This document shows positions 27,336 to 40,310 of a stretch of DNA of 64,000 nt, in pieces. The stretch covers positions 19,100,273 to 19,164,272 of the forward strand of contig OZ022241.1 in assembly GCA_963978895.1 (NCBI GenBank). The letters are read 5' to 3'. The first letter of the stretch is position 1, and every line of letters starts with the position of its first letter. Below the pieces are notes generated by a model, which did not search any database, was not told the DNA's origin, and was given only the letters and a program-made list of their open reading frames with translations. The position numbers and the translations under genes were made by a program. The stretch is from Erpobdella octoculata. Its lineage: Eukaryota > Annelida > Clitellata > Hirudinida > Erpobdellidae.

Positions 27336-29386
27336 ATGCACCGGAGAAGAATGGAGTGAGTGAAAGAAATGAATAAAATGCAATAAAGAAAAGACTGCCA
27401 GGTTATTTATTCATAAGAGATTTCATCCTTACAGCATTTTTATGTGCTTGCGTGTGCACGTTTGCATGTACGCGTGAATTTGTTTGTTTCAATTTCAAAG
27501 TTCGAGTACACGGACCTGCACATGCCAATAATAAATGAGTGTTATGTCTAAGACTTCCTCGTTATTACCATCATCATCAACATTACGATCATCACCATCA
27601 TCATTTCCATAATCACCACCATCATCGTCGTTATCATCATCACCATCATCAACATCGTCGTCATCACTATCATCACCATAATCATCATCATCATCATCAC
27701 AATCATCATTATCATCACCATCATCAGTATCATCATCATCATCACCATCATCATCGTCATAGAAGTCATCGCTGTTGCACTACCGACATTGTGTAGCATC
27801 TCATTTGTTAAATGTTCAAAGAAATGCATGCACACTCAAACATCTAACCACACAAGCACGCCAACACAAACATCCACCAAAAACACGTACACACCACACA
27901 AACATCTGCTTCAACTTCTGGCCATGGCTGTAGCGATTGGCTGATGATATGCCGTATACAATGATGAGATACATACAGAGTATATAGAAACGCTATATAT
28001 ATATATATACACGTATGTAAATATGTGCAATAAAAAATTACTTTCTTAGATTTATTCAGTCGGTTATCGATCAGTTCAAATGTTAACGCTAACCGATCCT
28101 AGATTACCTAAAGTGATTATTGTTCATTTTCACATGCATACATATTTAAATGCGCTTATATACAAGTAAACACACTTATTATATGTTTGTTGGTGTGTAT
28201 GTATGTTATGTACGTGTGTGCATGTGATGCTCGTATGCATATGCATGAAGAGCGTACACGCAAGACTGTACGCCAGTTGGTGGCGGCCGTTGAGAGCGAT
28301 ACATATATGAGTCGAAGTCTGGAATAGTTTAATTTAAAGTCTGTAGTAGTGAAGTTGTCGCTCACTCTCTCGATTACTTTCTATTAGCGATTAGCGCATC
28401 AATTAATCAAGTCAGTCAATACAAGTTTATTGATAATTAATTACAATATATATATATATATATATATACACATAATAACTCAACCGGCGTTTCTGGATAC
28501 TCCATCTGTTGCTGCTCTACGACCGGATTACCAGCATGGTTACGTTTGTGCGTGTTTATCATTTCGATTAAGAAATTTAATTATTGAATATTAATTATTA
28601 TTATAATTAAAATTTAAACAAAAAAGTTTTTATTTTGATACGCTACCTAACTCGGTTTTCATTAGAAATGAAATCAGTTTTAAACTAATTTAAATGTCTT
28701 GTCGTCTTGTCTTTGTCCCTTTTAAAAACTTACTGTTAATAATTACGATGTAATGATTGATTTTTGTCAATCATAGGCAGGTGTAATTCTGGTTGTTTCT
28801 ATATTCCAGTTTCTTTTCGTTTAGTGTCCATCCAATTAAATGTGTATATTGTATGTGGCAGTTAGTTGTTTCATTTCAGGCAATAATAATATATTGTTTA
28901 CCTAATTTAATTTAATTTAAAAAAGTTGAAAACAGATAATGAAAGATTTTTTGAAGGGAGAGAAACGGAGAAAAAGAAAGTTAAATGTGAAATATTCATT
29001 CCTGAATGTGTGTTGGTGCAGGATTTATTGCTCAGTGTGTGTTACATGGAAAAGCTGGTTGCATTGATTACAATATTACAAGACACATTTAACATACTGA
29101 AAAGAAATAATGTGTTGCATTTCTAGCATTTTCAACATAAATGTTAAATGTTATCTTGTTATCAATGTCATGATGTAATCAATATAATAATATAATGTCA
29201 AACTGTTCTAGTAAGTTATTGGCATCAATTAAGTTGCAATTTCGAATCTACCAAAATTTAAGATATTTTTAAAGAAATATCCTGTGGAAAATATTATAAC
29301 TTGCTGTAGGTGTATAGTAAAGGGTTATGATCTTCCTATTCCAGTTAAGCATTGATCACAATTTGGACCTTGTGTTTTTTTGACAG
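27336..29386. other. No exon identified upstream of the ZMIZ exons; (ATC)n tract
   Basis: An imperfect ATC/CAT triplet array covers 27560-27765, with short AT/AC runs at 27990 and 28447. I looked for ZMIZ N-terminal exons here and found none. The segment 28490-28550 has an open frame followed by GGTTACG but lacks an acceptor, so it is not called. Confidence 0.4.
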
Positions 29387-32300
29387 ATGGGTCCAGGGGG
29401 CAATGGAACTACTGGGGGAGTTTTACCAGGAAACATGGGGGGTCCAACTCATCCTTATTCAAACAATTTCAACTCTAACTATGGAGGCAATCCGTATTCT
29501 CAGCAACAGCTTCCTGCAAAGTCTCTCTCTCCAGGCATGAACTTGCCCAATGAAAGTCCTCTGGCTGACACCACACTCGACCCATTAGCAGGAGGAGGTG
29601 CCATAAAGGCAGGGGGTCCCATGAAACCGGGTGCCCTGTACACGTCAAGGTCTAATCCTTATCCATCTGCTCAGCAGCATTATATGCAGAGCAAGAGAGC
29701 TCAATTTCCATCTCAAGTCTCCATGCCCATGGCAATGGATGTATGTTAATTTTTATTTATTTTGTTTTTTTTTAATTTTTAAAGCTTTATTTTTTTGTAT
29801 AAGGCTATTTTTTATTATATTTTACCTGGCTCCAACTTTATTTTTATATGGTCATATTAATTAACGTAATGAAGAAATGTACTCTTGTACACCACTTTCA
29901 TATCTTCACAGTTTTTAACAAGTAAAAAATTAAAGTTATGTCAACATATGTTTCATTTCAGTGCTTGTTTTTTGCATTGTTATGTGCTCAACAAGTTAAC
30001 ATATGATTTTTAAGTTTGGAGGATCTCAGTATGTCTCTGGTCCTTATGGTGGTCCAATGATGCAACCATCTCATCAACAGCAGATGTACCCTTGGGGTGG
30101 CAACAGGGGTAATTGTCCACCAGGTCAACAAATTCCAGGTGGATTTTGTTCACCTGGAGGGGGAAGGTCTAATGGGACCTACGGTCAACCCTCTGCAATG
30201 TATGGCATGCAAGCAAAAGCCATGAGACCTGCCGTGGGTATGCCAGGATATGGCCAGTATGGACACGTTGGTGCTGGCTATGGGGTGAGACATTGATTTA
30301 TTTTGATTTATGTTTGAGTATTTTCTAGAGATTAATAGTTGGGTTTTGTGCATTTTATATTCGATATTCTCAAAAGCTTACTTTTGTTTTTGTTTGCTGG
30401 AAAATTTCAAGGTTAAAGTTACTTAAAATTTACTCAAATTAATTTTAAACAGGGTGTGATGTATGGCCAACCTTCCCCCATAATGCACAACCCAACTCCA
30501 CCAATGGCTTCTTCGGTTCCCCCATATCTTTCTCCCACCGGTGGTGACATGAAGCCTGCCATGGTGAATGGAGGCAAGATGGCTTATTGTCCTTCAGGGG
30601 GTAACGGTGTCATGATCAAGAAAGAACCCGGTGCGAATCCTATGATGACAAACAACTACCCCCCAGCTTACAGGGACGACCTCAGATTAACTTTTCCAGT
30701 GAAAGATGGAGTAGTTCTTCCCCCATTCAGGCTAGAGCACAACCTTAATGTCAGCAACCATGTTTTCCATTTGAGAGATTCTGTTTACCAAACTCTTATG
30801 ATGAGGTTTTTTTACATTTGTTTTAATAATTACTTGTAATGTTTCGAGTTATTGAAGTCGAGACAGGGTGGCTTCAGTTGCCAGTGATATTTACAATTTG
30901 TTGTGCCGTTGCTTGCTTTGCATGGCTTATGCAGTATTTCTTATGGAGATAATACTTTGATCATTTAAGAACTAGGTTTAGATGGAGTTTTACTGATTTT
31001 TCCTTTCCGCATGAACCAATTCAGACCCGACTTAGAATTGCAACTCAAATGTTTCCACCACGAGGATCGACAGACGAACACCAATTGGCCGGTCTCGGTG
31101 ACCGTGTCTGTCAATGCTCGCTTGCTAGCCATAGAAAGAAGTGACAATAGAACCAACCACAGACCACTCTACCTCAAAGACGTCTGCTTGCCAGGCAGAA
31201 ACACCATTCAGATCACAGTATCTGCTTGTTGTTGTGTGAGTTGCTTTTTCCTTCAAATAATTTTCCCAGATGTGAATTTATTCTTGCTAAGATCTTTTGC
31301 TACTGCCTGGTCAAGCATGGTGGCAGAAGTGATTAAACTATTGAGAATTAATGATAAAATTGTCCATATTAGTGTTCAGTAGTAGAGGAGAGATAAAAAT
31401 TATTAAGTCAAGTAAGCAAGTTATCAGCATGTTTAAAAACCAAGAATATATTCATGCTTTAGCCCCTCCCAGTATAGCACAGTAAAGTCCTTGATTAGTG
31501 TGAGAATTGCATAAAAATAGCATATGTGAACAGTGTTATATCATATTTCTTCTGACTGAAGACTTCAATAGAGTTGAGAATTTCTATTGACATTTGTCAT
31601 GTATGGCTTGTTCTTCAACACAGTCAGTAGGTAGATAATTATTTAATAATTATAGATTATTAATAATTATTATAGAGGATGAAGGCAACACAAATATATT
31701 GTGAGTGATTTAAAACAAAACATTACATCTCATTATATTGAAGATTGCATAAATAAATACATATTCATCTGGTTGTAAAATTTTAAATAAGTTTAATAGT
31801 GTGTATTAGTACAGGATCATTGATGCATATGAACAGGCGTATGTATATGCACAATATGCACATACAGTGATATTTATACATGAAAAGCTATATTTATATA
31901 CACAGTGATATAAGCATGTACACTAATGTACAGTGTAAAGCAATATCTATGAGCAGACGCGCGTGCAAGTTCAACAATGCTTATACACAAACGCAAACAA
32001 CTGTAGTGCAAACATCAGTTAAGTTTTAGCATTGTAAATTCTTAGAACTCTCTTAATGTTCACCAAAGTGTTGACTTTTAGGTTTTTGTGTTGTCGTTTT
32101 GTGTTCTCAGTAGAAGTTATTTGAGTAGAAGAATTATGAAAGAGGATTCACTGTGTATGTAGGGTATGTTGAACTTTTATAAAAGAGAATTCACTGTGTA
32201 TGTAGGGTATGTTGAACTTTTATAAAAGAGAATTCACTGTGTATGTAGGGTATGTTGAACTTTTAATCACCTCATCATCAGGTTTACTCATTTGCTTTGC

Positions 32301-35300
32301 TTTCCCTTTGTTTTGCTCTCATGGGTTTTGAGGAAGTAAAAGGCCATCATGAAAGTTCTACTAGTTTACTGCCATTAAGATTTTGTGAAATTAAAATTAT
32401 TATTATTTTAAAACCCGAGCAGAATAAATGGGACATCAAACAATGAATGAATTAAGTTTTTGACTTTTTAGTACGATATTACCATTCCACCATAATCCAG
32501 GTTTCATACTGGTTTCATAGTGGTTTGCCAATGAAAAAATACAAATCTTGTAGTCAGTACTTGAAGTATAACCTCCAGTTGTAGCACCAAAAGATGAGCA
32601 CCAAAAGATTGGGAACATAAGTTGTATTTAATAACGTTTTTGAGCAAGTGCTTTAACACTATTGAAGCATGCCTTGCTCATCCTGTAGTCAGTAACTGCA
32701 TTAGTTTCACTTTTCTATTACATTACAAGAGACTCTGATTCAAATTTTTCTATTTTACAATCAATGACTACAAACAGTTACAATTATACCAAACATTACA
32801 GTTCTACAGTTTTTAAAACTCTCAAAACTTTTTTTTCATCTTTTCAATTCTTTTCAATCTCTCGTCACCAGTTCTTTTCGACAAATCAATTTCTCAGCTG
32901 GTTCAACTTTTCCACATACCTACTATTTTAAAGGTTTTTTAAAAATACAAATTGAAAACAGAAAGTCACTTAACTATTTAAAGATTTAACTATTCAAACG
33001 TCGCATGTATTCAAATGTAAGGGAATTCTGAGATATTAAATTGGCAGAAATAAAAGTGTAGAAATTTGATAATTGAAAGAAAGAGCGGAATAATACAGGA
33101 AAATTGTGTAATTTTGCCTGACATTAATAACATTTTTCGTTTTCTTTCTTATTTCTATTTGGGAACTGTGTAAACACTTACGTAATTAATATGATCTATA
33201 ATAGCAACTATCTTTTAAATTAAATTTATTAATTTATATATTACATATATAATATACCATATATATGTTTCCCTTCCAAAATTATTTGAATGTTATTTTT
33301 CATATATTCCATGATGTCTATATTATTCACTAAGTTTATTAATTTGTTTTAATTTTTAATTGTTGTAATTTTTCTTGCTTATTTGTTTTAAATTTTTCTC
33401 AATGACACACTCTTTCAGCCGACAATTTATTTATTCCTAACTTATTAACTTTTCAGTCGCACCTGTTTGTCCTGCAACTTGTTCATCGTCCCAGTATCAA
33501 GTCAGTACTGCAAGGTCTTCTGAAGAAAAGAATGCTCCCTGCAGATACCTGCATCACTAAGAGTTCGCCATATTAACTTTCTAATTCTTGCATCTGTCTT
33601 GTGTTATTGTTTTTTAATTCTTTAGTTATTATGTAATTAATAGTTATGTCATTGGAATTTCATACATAAATTTGTTTAGCCAAATGTGAATTGGTAATTA
33701 GCTTTAGTTAGGAATTTCATAAATGATTAAAATATTCGTCTATTGAGCGTAACTATCTTTACCTTTTATTTATTATTCAATTTAAAGCAATCATTTTGAT
33801 TATCATTGTATCAGTTTGATACAATCAGTTTGATACAATCAGTTTGACACAATCAGTTTGATACAATCAGTTTGATACAATCAGTTTGATACAATCAGTT
33901 TGATACAATCAGTTTGATACAATCAGTTTGATACAATCAGTTTGATACAATCGGTTTGATACAATCGGTTTGATACAATCGGTTTGATACAATCAGTTTG
34001 ATACAATCAGTTTGATACAATCAGTTTGATACAATCAGTTTGATACAATCAGTTTGATACAATCAGTTTGATGCAAATTTTTTCTTTTTCTTTTTTGAGC
34101 AGTAAAGAGAAGTTTCTCACAGCAACCACCTGTCCCGTGCAACCCATGCGTCACATCCCTCCCATCAACGGCCGAAGAAAACACCCTCAATCCCTCGTCT
34201 GAGCCCACAAACATTAAGCTACATCTTAGGTGTCCGATCACCTGCCAGCCTATCGTTCTACCTGCAAGGGGCCACGACTGTAAACACATCCAGGTGTGTA
34301 CAAGCTCTACTCGTTATTTCATTGTTTGCTTGTTTAATTTCAGCTGTCTGTGTGCACCTGCTGCTGCCACCTGCAATGATCTTATTTTAATCAGATCGGT
34401 GGTTGAAGAAGAAAGAGAAAGAAGAAAGCACTTCTGTTTTTTTTTAATTGATGTTTATTTTTCTTGCGTTTGTTTTTTAAATGTTTAATACTTACCTGTT
34501 CTGATTAGCAGTGAAGAACTACCAGAGTGTTTTTACCTGTACTTTTTGTGTCAGCAAAGTTTTTAAATAAAAAATGTTTCTCTCTGGTATTATTCCTTTC
34601 GCTTACTCATTCATTCTCACTCCTCACTCGCTCACTCATTCACTCCTATTCACTTATATATAAATTTTCTTAGGTATGAAACAGTTAGTTAACATATGGT
34701 CTCAGAAATATAATAATTGAACTTAATAATTTTTATTATTAAAAACTGATTTTATTGAAAACATGAATGCCATGGGAAGAAATAAATTTATCTATTTCAT
34801 TTTTTAAAGTAGTTTTTATTATTTTTGGTATTTCATTGAAATTGCAATTTGTTCACTCATCTGAATCTCTTGGCCATGTCATTAAAAACATCAATCATTA
34901 TTATTTATTACAGCTTACACGTTGTTATATATTACAGCTTTCGTGTTGTTATATATTACAGCTTACACGTTGTTATGTATTACAGCTTACGTGTTGTTAT
35001 GTATTACAGCTTACGTGTTGTTATATATTACAGCTTATGTGTTGTTATATATTACAGCTTACATGTTGTTATATATAACAGCTTACACGTTGTTATGTAT
35101 TACAGCAGACATGCTTATAAATGATCAAAAAGAAGTTATTCACTTAGAAGTCCATGAAACTTTTAATGAGTCATTTATCATACAAATATTTTCTCACCTG
35201 TATTGGCAAAACAAATATTTTCTCACCTGTATTCCGAAGAGAAATTTATTTTGCAATTCATTTGATCACTTTTTTATTTTCCAGTGTTTCGACCTGGAGT

Positions 35301-38300
35301 CATATCTGCAGTTCAATTGTGAGAGAGGTCTGTGGAGGTGTCCAATTTGCAAGTAAGTAGATATGATGGTGGTCCTGATGATGATGATGATGCAGGCGGT
35401 TGTGGTGATGATGTGGGAAAAACAATGATTTCATGTTTGCATGTTCTTTATTCATTTTTCTCGTAGAATTGTTATTTGTTGAGTTTTTAAATTTTTAGAT
35501 TATTTACAGTTGTGAGGTATTTACAATGTTAGATTACCAATGTGCTGTAAGTTTTGTTTGCTTCCATACAAACAGCAAGCCTGCTTTACTAGAAGGCTTA
35601 GAGATTGACCAGTTCATATGGAGCATCTTGAACAGTCTTGTTGGAACAGACTTTGAGGAAGTGACCATTGATTCTTCTGCCAGTTGGAAACCAGTTCCCA
35701 ACAACAACAAAATCATTAAAGAAGAAGATGTCGGTTAGTTTGTTGTCAAAGTTATGCTATTAGTTTTACACAAAATTAATAAATTTCATGCTAAAATGTT
35801 AAAGGATATATTAAAAAAGCTTAAACAAATCATCCAGATTCCAAGCGATGGATCAAGTCAATATCACCATCAAGTATGACCCTGCCCACAATGTCGTCAT
35901 GGCAACAGTCCAACTCATTTCCCATCAACAACCAAATTCAAAGTCAGTCAAACAACTACCAACCACAGCAACAATCGCTACCAGGTTAGTGTTGTTGGTG
36001 TTATGTGGCGCTGTGTGGTGTTGTGTGGCGTTGTGTTGTGTGGCGTCGTGTGGTGTTGCAGCTGCTGAGGTGGCAAGGGTGAATTATTGGATGATTATCA
36101 GTTGAATTGATGCATAAATCCAATGTGTAGGCCTCCTGAATAATTGATATTGAATTATGGCAACCAGTCAGATGTCATATGGATGTAACATAATAAAAAA
36201 ATAATAAACAAAATAATAAAAAAAGTAATAAACAAAATAAAAACCAATGACAGTAATTATAACAATTATAATTAAGATAAAATAATTATAACTGATTTTC
36301 TTTGAAGAAATGTGTAATTTTAACTGTTTATTATTATTAATGTTATTTATATGTATGGTACAACATTAAATTTGTTCACATGAAATTAGAAATTTTTTAA
36401 TTTGAAATGTAAGAATGAATTTAGAAGCTGAATTGATTGCAAGCAGTGGTAGCTTTGCCTATTTCCATAATGTGTAAGCTGTTGCCATGTTTAAATCAAG
36501 TACATGCTCTCTTACTATCCCACTCTCACTCACTCATTCAACTCACTATCACTTATTCAACTCAATAACTCACTCTCATTAACTCATGCATAAAAGTATA
36601 TTCACTCACACACACACACACTTACTGACTCACACTCACTCACTCACTCACACTCACTCACTCACTCACTCACTCACTCACTCACTCACTCACTCACTCA
36701 CTCACTCACTCACTCACTCACTCACTCACTCACTCACTCACTCACTCACTCACTCACTCACACTCACTCACTCACTCACTCACTCACTCACTCACTCACT
36801 CACTCAATCACTCACTCACTCACTCACTCACTCACTCACTCACTCACTCACCCATTCAAACTCAATAATTCAAACCAAACCACATGTTTCTATTTGATTA
36901 ATTAAAGGGCAAAGATAGAAAATAAGAGTTTCTTTAAGCAAAATATTTTCCAGACTGCACATCTAGTTTTCTTTCTTTCATGTTATCATTAAAATTTATT
37001 TATATTCTTATTTCACATTGTTTCTTTCTCCTCACAGTAATCTGAATATCAACAATTCTTTACATTTCTTAAGAGGGGTGAAATATTTGCTTTCATATTC
37101 TCTACAAATTTTCTTATTTGATGTCTGGCATGTATGTTTTCATAATGTGCAGTTCAGTTCAATTCAAAAAATCATTTATAGAACCCCCTTTTATTGAAAA
37201 TCCATTACATTACCTGTGCACAGTACACACATGTGTGTTACAAGTGTGTATTAAACTGTATTACTAATACATGTTTTAGGCTGGTAACTTTGGTTGTAGC
37301 TGATTCGTGATTGATGTCAATTATATTTTTAATATGAGATTCCATATTGTTATGTTTTGAGATTATCTTTGATGTAAAACATTTCTGAGACAACTTCCTC
37401 TTAATTATCTGTTAATACCTAAATATCAGTAATATTGTTTTAATATTGTTTTAATTTACTGACATTATTTTATTCAGTCTAAATAATATTTCTCAGGACC
37501 AACTGGCAGTACTTTTTGCAACAGCAACGGCAACAACATGGGTGGTCCCGGTTCAGTTGGCTCTATATATTCTGATGCCAACCAAGCACTCAGCCCATCT
37601 TTTCCAACTGCAGACACACCTGACTTTCTCAATTCTCTCTCGCAGATGAATGAAAACCTTCTCTTTCCAGACAACAATGGTGGCAGAACCTCTCAAGGTG
37701 CCACTGGAGGTGGAAGCCTGCCACGAACACCTCAACAACCACCAACCCCATACAGTCATCAGTATGCTAACCAGCCTAACAATTTCAATGCCAACACTCC
37801 CTCTGCCATGGGTGAGTACAGGCCAAACACGCCCCTTGCAGACAACTTTCATCCAAGTACACCTTCTGAAAGTCAACAGTGCTCTACAGGAGTAGTTGTG
37901 TGCAGTAGCAATGGGGACAAAGTTCAACAGCAACAACATTTAAGTTCTAACTTGTCTTCATCACCTAATGCAATTACAACAAATTCAACATTTACTTCTT
38001 CACAACTCCAGCAACAACTTTGTAACATAAACAACAACACAAATAATATCAAGGACCAATGCAGTCCTGAGAAAAGTACTTTCTGCAACAACAACAACAT
38101 CATCAACAGTAATAGCAGCAGTAGTAGTTCCAACAACAACAATAGCACCAACAATGGTGGTACACAACAGAACAACAACCAAATGGAGTCTCGTGAATTG
38201 ATGAAGACACCAGACTTGAAAGATGAATTCTCAACGGAAATTGGCTTCCACACCTCTTCTCTAATAGACTCGAATGGAAATGACCAAGAAGATCTTGATG

Positions 38301-39839
38301 TAAGATTTTAATCTTCAATTTCAGTTCAAATATTCTTTTTGTTCTTACAGGATGCATTCGTTGATATAATGCTTTTTGAATCAATTTGTATTTTCTGTTC
38401 CCAGTTATATATGATTGCTATGCAACTTAGCAACAATGATCTTCTTTCTTTGTCTGTTTTGTTGTAAATTTATAGCTTCAAGTAACAGTAATAAGTAAAT
38501 TAGGATACAGAGGCTCACACAGTAATGCCAGAAACAGATAAAAATCTGTCTGAATCTTATTCTCCCAGTCATAAAAATGGCACTTATTTCACTGATTCTC
38601 CAGAAGGGATGAGAAGGCTCAGTACTCTCTCTGTGTGGTGTACTGAGTCTGGAACTGACAACTTGGTGATTAGGCATGTTAATCGTTCAATTAGTTTTAT
38701 GGAATGTTATGTAGTAAGTGTTATTATGTAGTTGTAGAGATGGTATGTGATAATATAGTATGTAAGGAATAGTATGTGATAATATAGTATGTAGTTTTAG
38801 GGACTAGTATGTGACACTATAATATGTAGTTTTAAGAAATAGTAGCTGATAATATAATATGTAGTTGTTAGTGATAGAAGAATATGCTAACTAACTTGTT
38901 GATAGAATAAACCCTAACTAGTGGATGAGGGTCATATACACAATTGGTAGCTGTGTGTGTCCCTATCGTCTAACAGTGGTTGGTTACATTTTCTCTCCTA
39001 GTTTTTAGCACGTTTTTGGAAACTTGTTTCTGGTTGGCTGGTTGGTTTGTGAGGAAAATAAACTCGAAAACTAGACAACGTAGAGAGTTCAGGTTTTTTG
39101 CATTAGATTTGTGCTAACAAGTTATTCCGAAGGCAATTTTTTTTATTTTTGTTGCGTAGGTACGAAAGAAATATTTCCTTCTTAGCCTCTTAGCTACTAT
39201 TTAACGTGAATAATAATAAATTTAAAATATCGGTATTATTAGTCAATTAAATTATAAAACTGACATAATTAAAATAAAAAAAACCAATAATGATTATTTA
39301 AAAAGATATTTGCTATCTATTTTTCGCTTAGCCTTTATTAGCGCCAAATGCTAACAAAAATGTATGGAAGCGCCAAGAAATATTTTTGAAGAATACGATA
39401 CCTTTTAAAATTTTAAAATTTAAATTTGTTAACTGACTAATTTATTTTAAAATTGTTAGCATTTATAAAAGAAAAGGAAAGCTAACCTTTGTAATGCAAG
39501 TCCAAAATGGGCTGTGAAGTCCCTTCGATATAAAACGAAGATTTTTGGATTTTTTTATATTCGTATGCTGTTATGTGAGTTTTATGTGTTGAATTGTGGT
39601 TACAGTTCTTTGTTTGCTGATGCTGCAGACTCATTCAGAAATTCTTTCATTGATAATTTTCTCTCTATTTTAAATTTGTATTACTAATTAAAATACTAAT
39701 AATTACTTTTATGTATTTAAAGCTCCTTCCGGACACCCTTGGAGACCCCACAGAACTTCTCTCATACCTCGGCCCGAACGACTCACTTAACAGCAACAGC
39801 AACAACAACAACGATGATCTTCTTTCTTTGTTCTCGTAG
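29387..39839 (+). CDS. ZMIZ1: ZMIZ1/2-type MIZ/SP-RING transcriptional co-regulator, 11 coding exons, N-terminus not found
   Basis: Joined exons are 29387-29740, 30015-30284, 30453-30805, 31025-31235, 33457-33562, 34103-34293, 35285-35352, 35576-35733, 35838-35984, 37497-38299 and 39723-39839. All junctions are GT-AG and phases agree, giving 925 residues to the TAG stop. ZMIZ proteins are nuclear PIAS-like co-activators (androgen receptor, p53, Smad and Notch contexts; Drosophila Tonalli). Residues 1-300 are Gly/Pro/Met/Gln-rich with NPTPPM and PPYLSP motifs. The conserved core (about 300-430) has [33 protein letters not shown] and [14 protein letters not shown]. The SP-RING is at about 474-520 ([25 protein letters not shown]). 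Residues 620-887 are Asn/Gln/Ser-rich, and the tail is acidic (DDLLSLF). The N-terminal TPR-like region of ZMIZ1 was not found, and the first exon begins in phase 0. ZMIZ1 versus ZMIZ2 cannot be separated. Confidence 0.93.
32140..32262. repeat. 43-bp tandem repeat, about 3 copies (ZMIZ intron)
   Basis: Nearly identical units beginning GAATTCACTGTGTATGTAGG and ending CTTTTATAAAAGA, within the 2.2-kb intron between the fourth and fifth recognised exons. Confidence 0.85.
33808..34074. repeat. 14-bp tandem repeat next to a ZMIZ 3' splice site
   Basis: About 19 copies of TTTGATACAATCAG, with three consecutive units carrying A to G (CAATCGG). The array ends about 30 bp before the acceptor of the exon starting at 34103, so it occupies the branch-point region of that intron. 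Confidence 0.93.
34913..35105. repeat. 24-bp tandem repeat with repeated TATTACAG motifs
   Basis: Eight to nine units of TTACAGCTTACACGTTGTTATATA-type sequence in the intron just upstream of the SP-RING exon at 35285. Each unit carries an acceptor-like TTACAG. ORFs through it are translations of the repeat. Confidence 0.9.
36620..36852. repeat. (CACT)n microsatellite
   Basis: About 50 CACT/CTCA units in the intron before the large C-terminal ZMIZ exon. The Thr-His-Ser-Leu ORF is the repeat in translation. Confidence 0.95.
38735..38880. repeat. Degenerate tandem repeat (ZMIZ last intron)
   Basis: Four diverged copies of a roughly 30-40-bp unit containing ATAGTATGTGATAATATAGT and TATGTAGTTTTAG. 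Confidence 0.65.
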
Positions 39840-40050
39840 TAGCAGTAGTAGTAGTAGTCCATGTGCTGCTTCCTTGCTCTTTCTTTGTTGTTGATGGTCA
39901 AGATTTTTGTAGTAGTCAGTCATGATGATGATGATGATGCTGATAATGATGATTAAAATTTGAGGTGACTATGATGATTATTTCTATGGGACATTAATGG
40001 ATAGCACCCACTGTGGCTAATGTTGGTGATGTGATAACTGTAATGTTTTT

Positions 40051-40056
40051 AATAAA
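40051..40056 (+). terminator. Candidate poly(A) signal of the ZMIZ gene
   Basis: First AATAAA after the ZMIZ stop, about 210 bp downstream, followed by T/GT-rich sequence. Position and motif only. Confidence 0.4.
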
Positions 40057-40134
40057 ATGTTTTCTATGGAGCTTTTCTTGATATAAAGTATGAATTGTAT
40101 TTGTATGGGTATCTTTAGTCAATTCTGTTGTTTT

Positions 40135-40215
40135 GTTATGTATGTATGTACGTACGTACGTAAGTACGTATGTATGTATGTATGTATGTATGTATGTATG
40201 TATGTATGTATCTAT

Positions 40216-40287
<72 letters not shown>

Positions 40288-40310
40288 ACATATATATATA
40301 TATATGCATA
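40135..40310. repeat. (TGTA)n-(TA)n microsatellite in ZMIZ 3' flank
   Basis: TATG/TACG units to about 40212, then (TA)n to about 40283, then TATATACA variants. Confidence 0.93.

Noticed and set aside
28490..28550. Possible ZMIZ upstream exon with an open frame ending before GGTTACG
   Set aside because: No AG acceptor precedes it (a TA repeat does) and similarity to ZMIZ is not convincing.
33808..34074. CRISPR-like regular repeats (also 14940-15160 and 34913-35105)
   Set aside because: The units are directly adjacent with no spacers and lie in eukaryotic introns or repeats, so they are minisatellites.
36586..36897. 103-codon Thr-His-Ser-Leu ORF
   Set aside because: Pure translation of the CACT microsatellite inside an intron.
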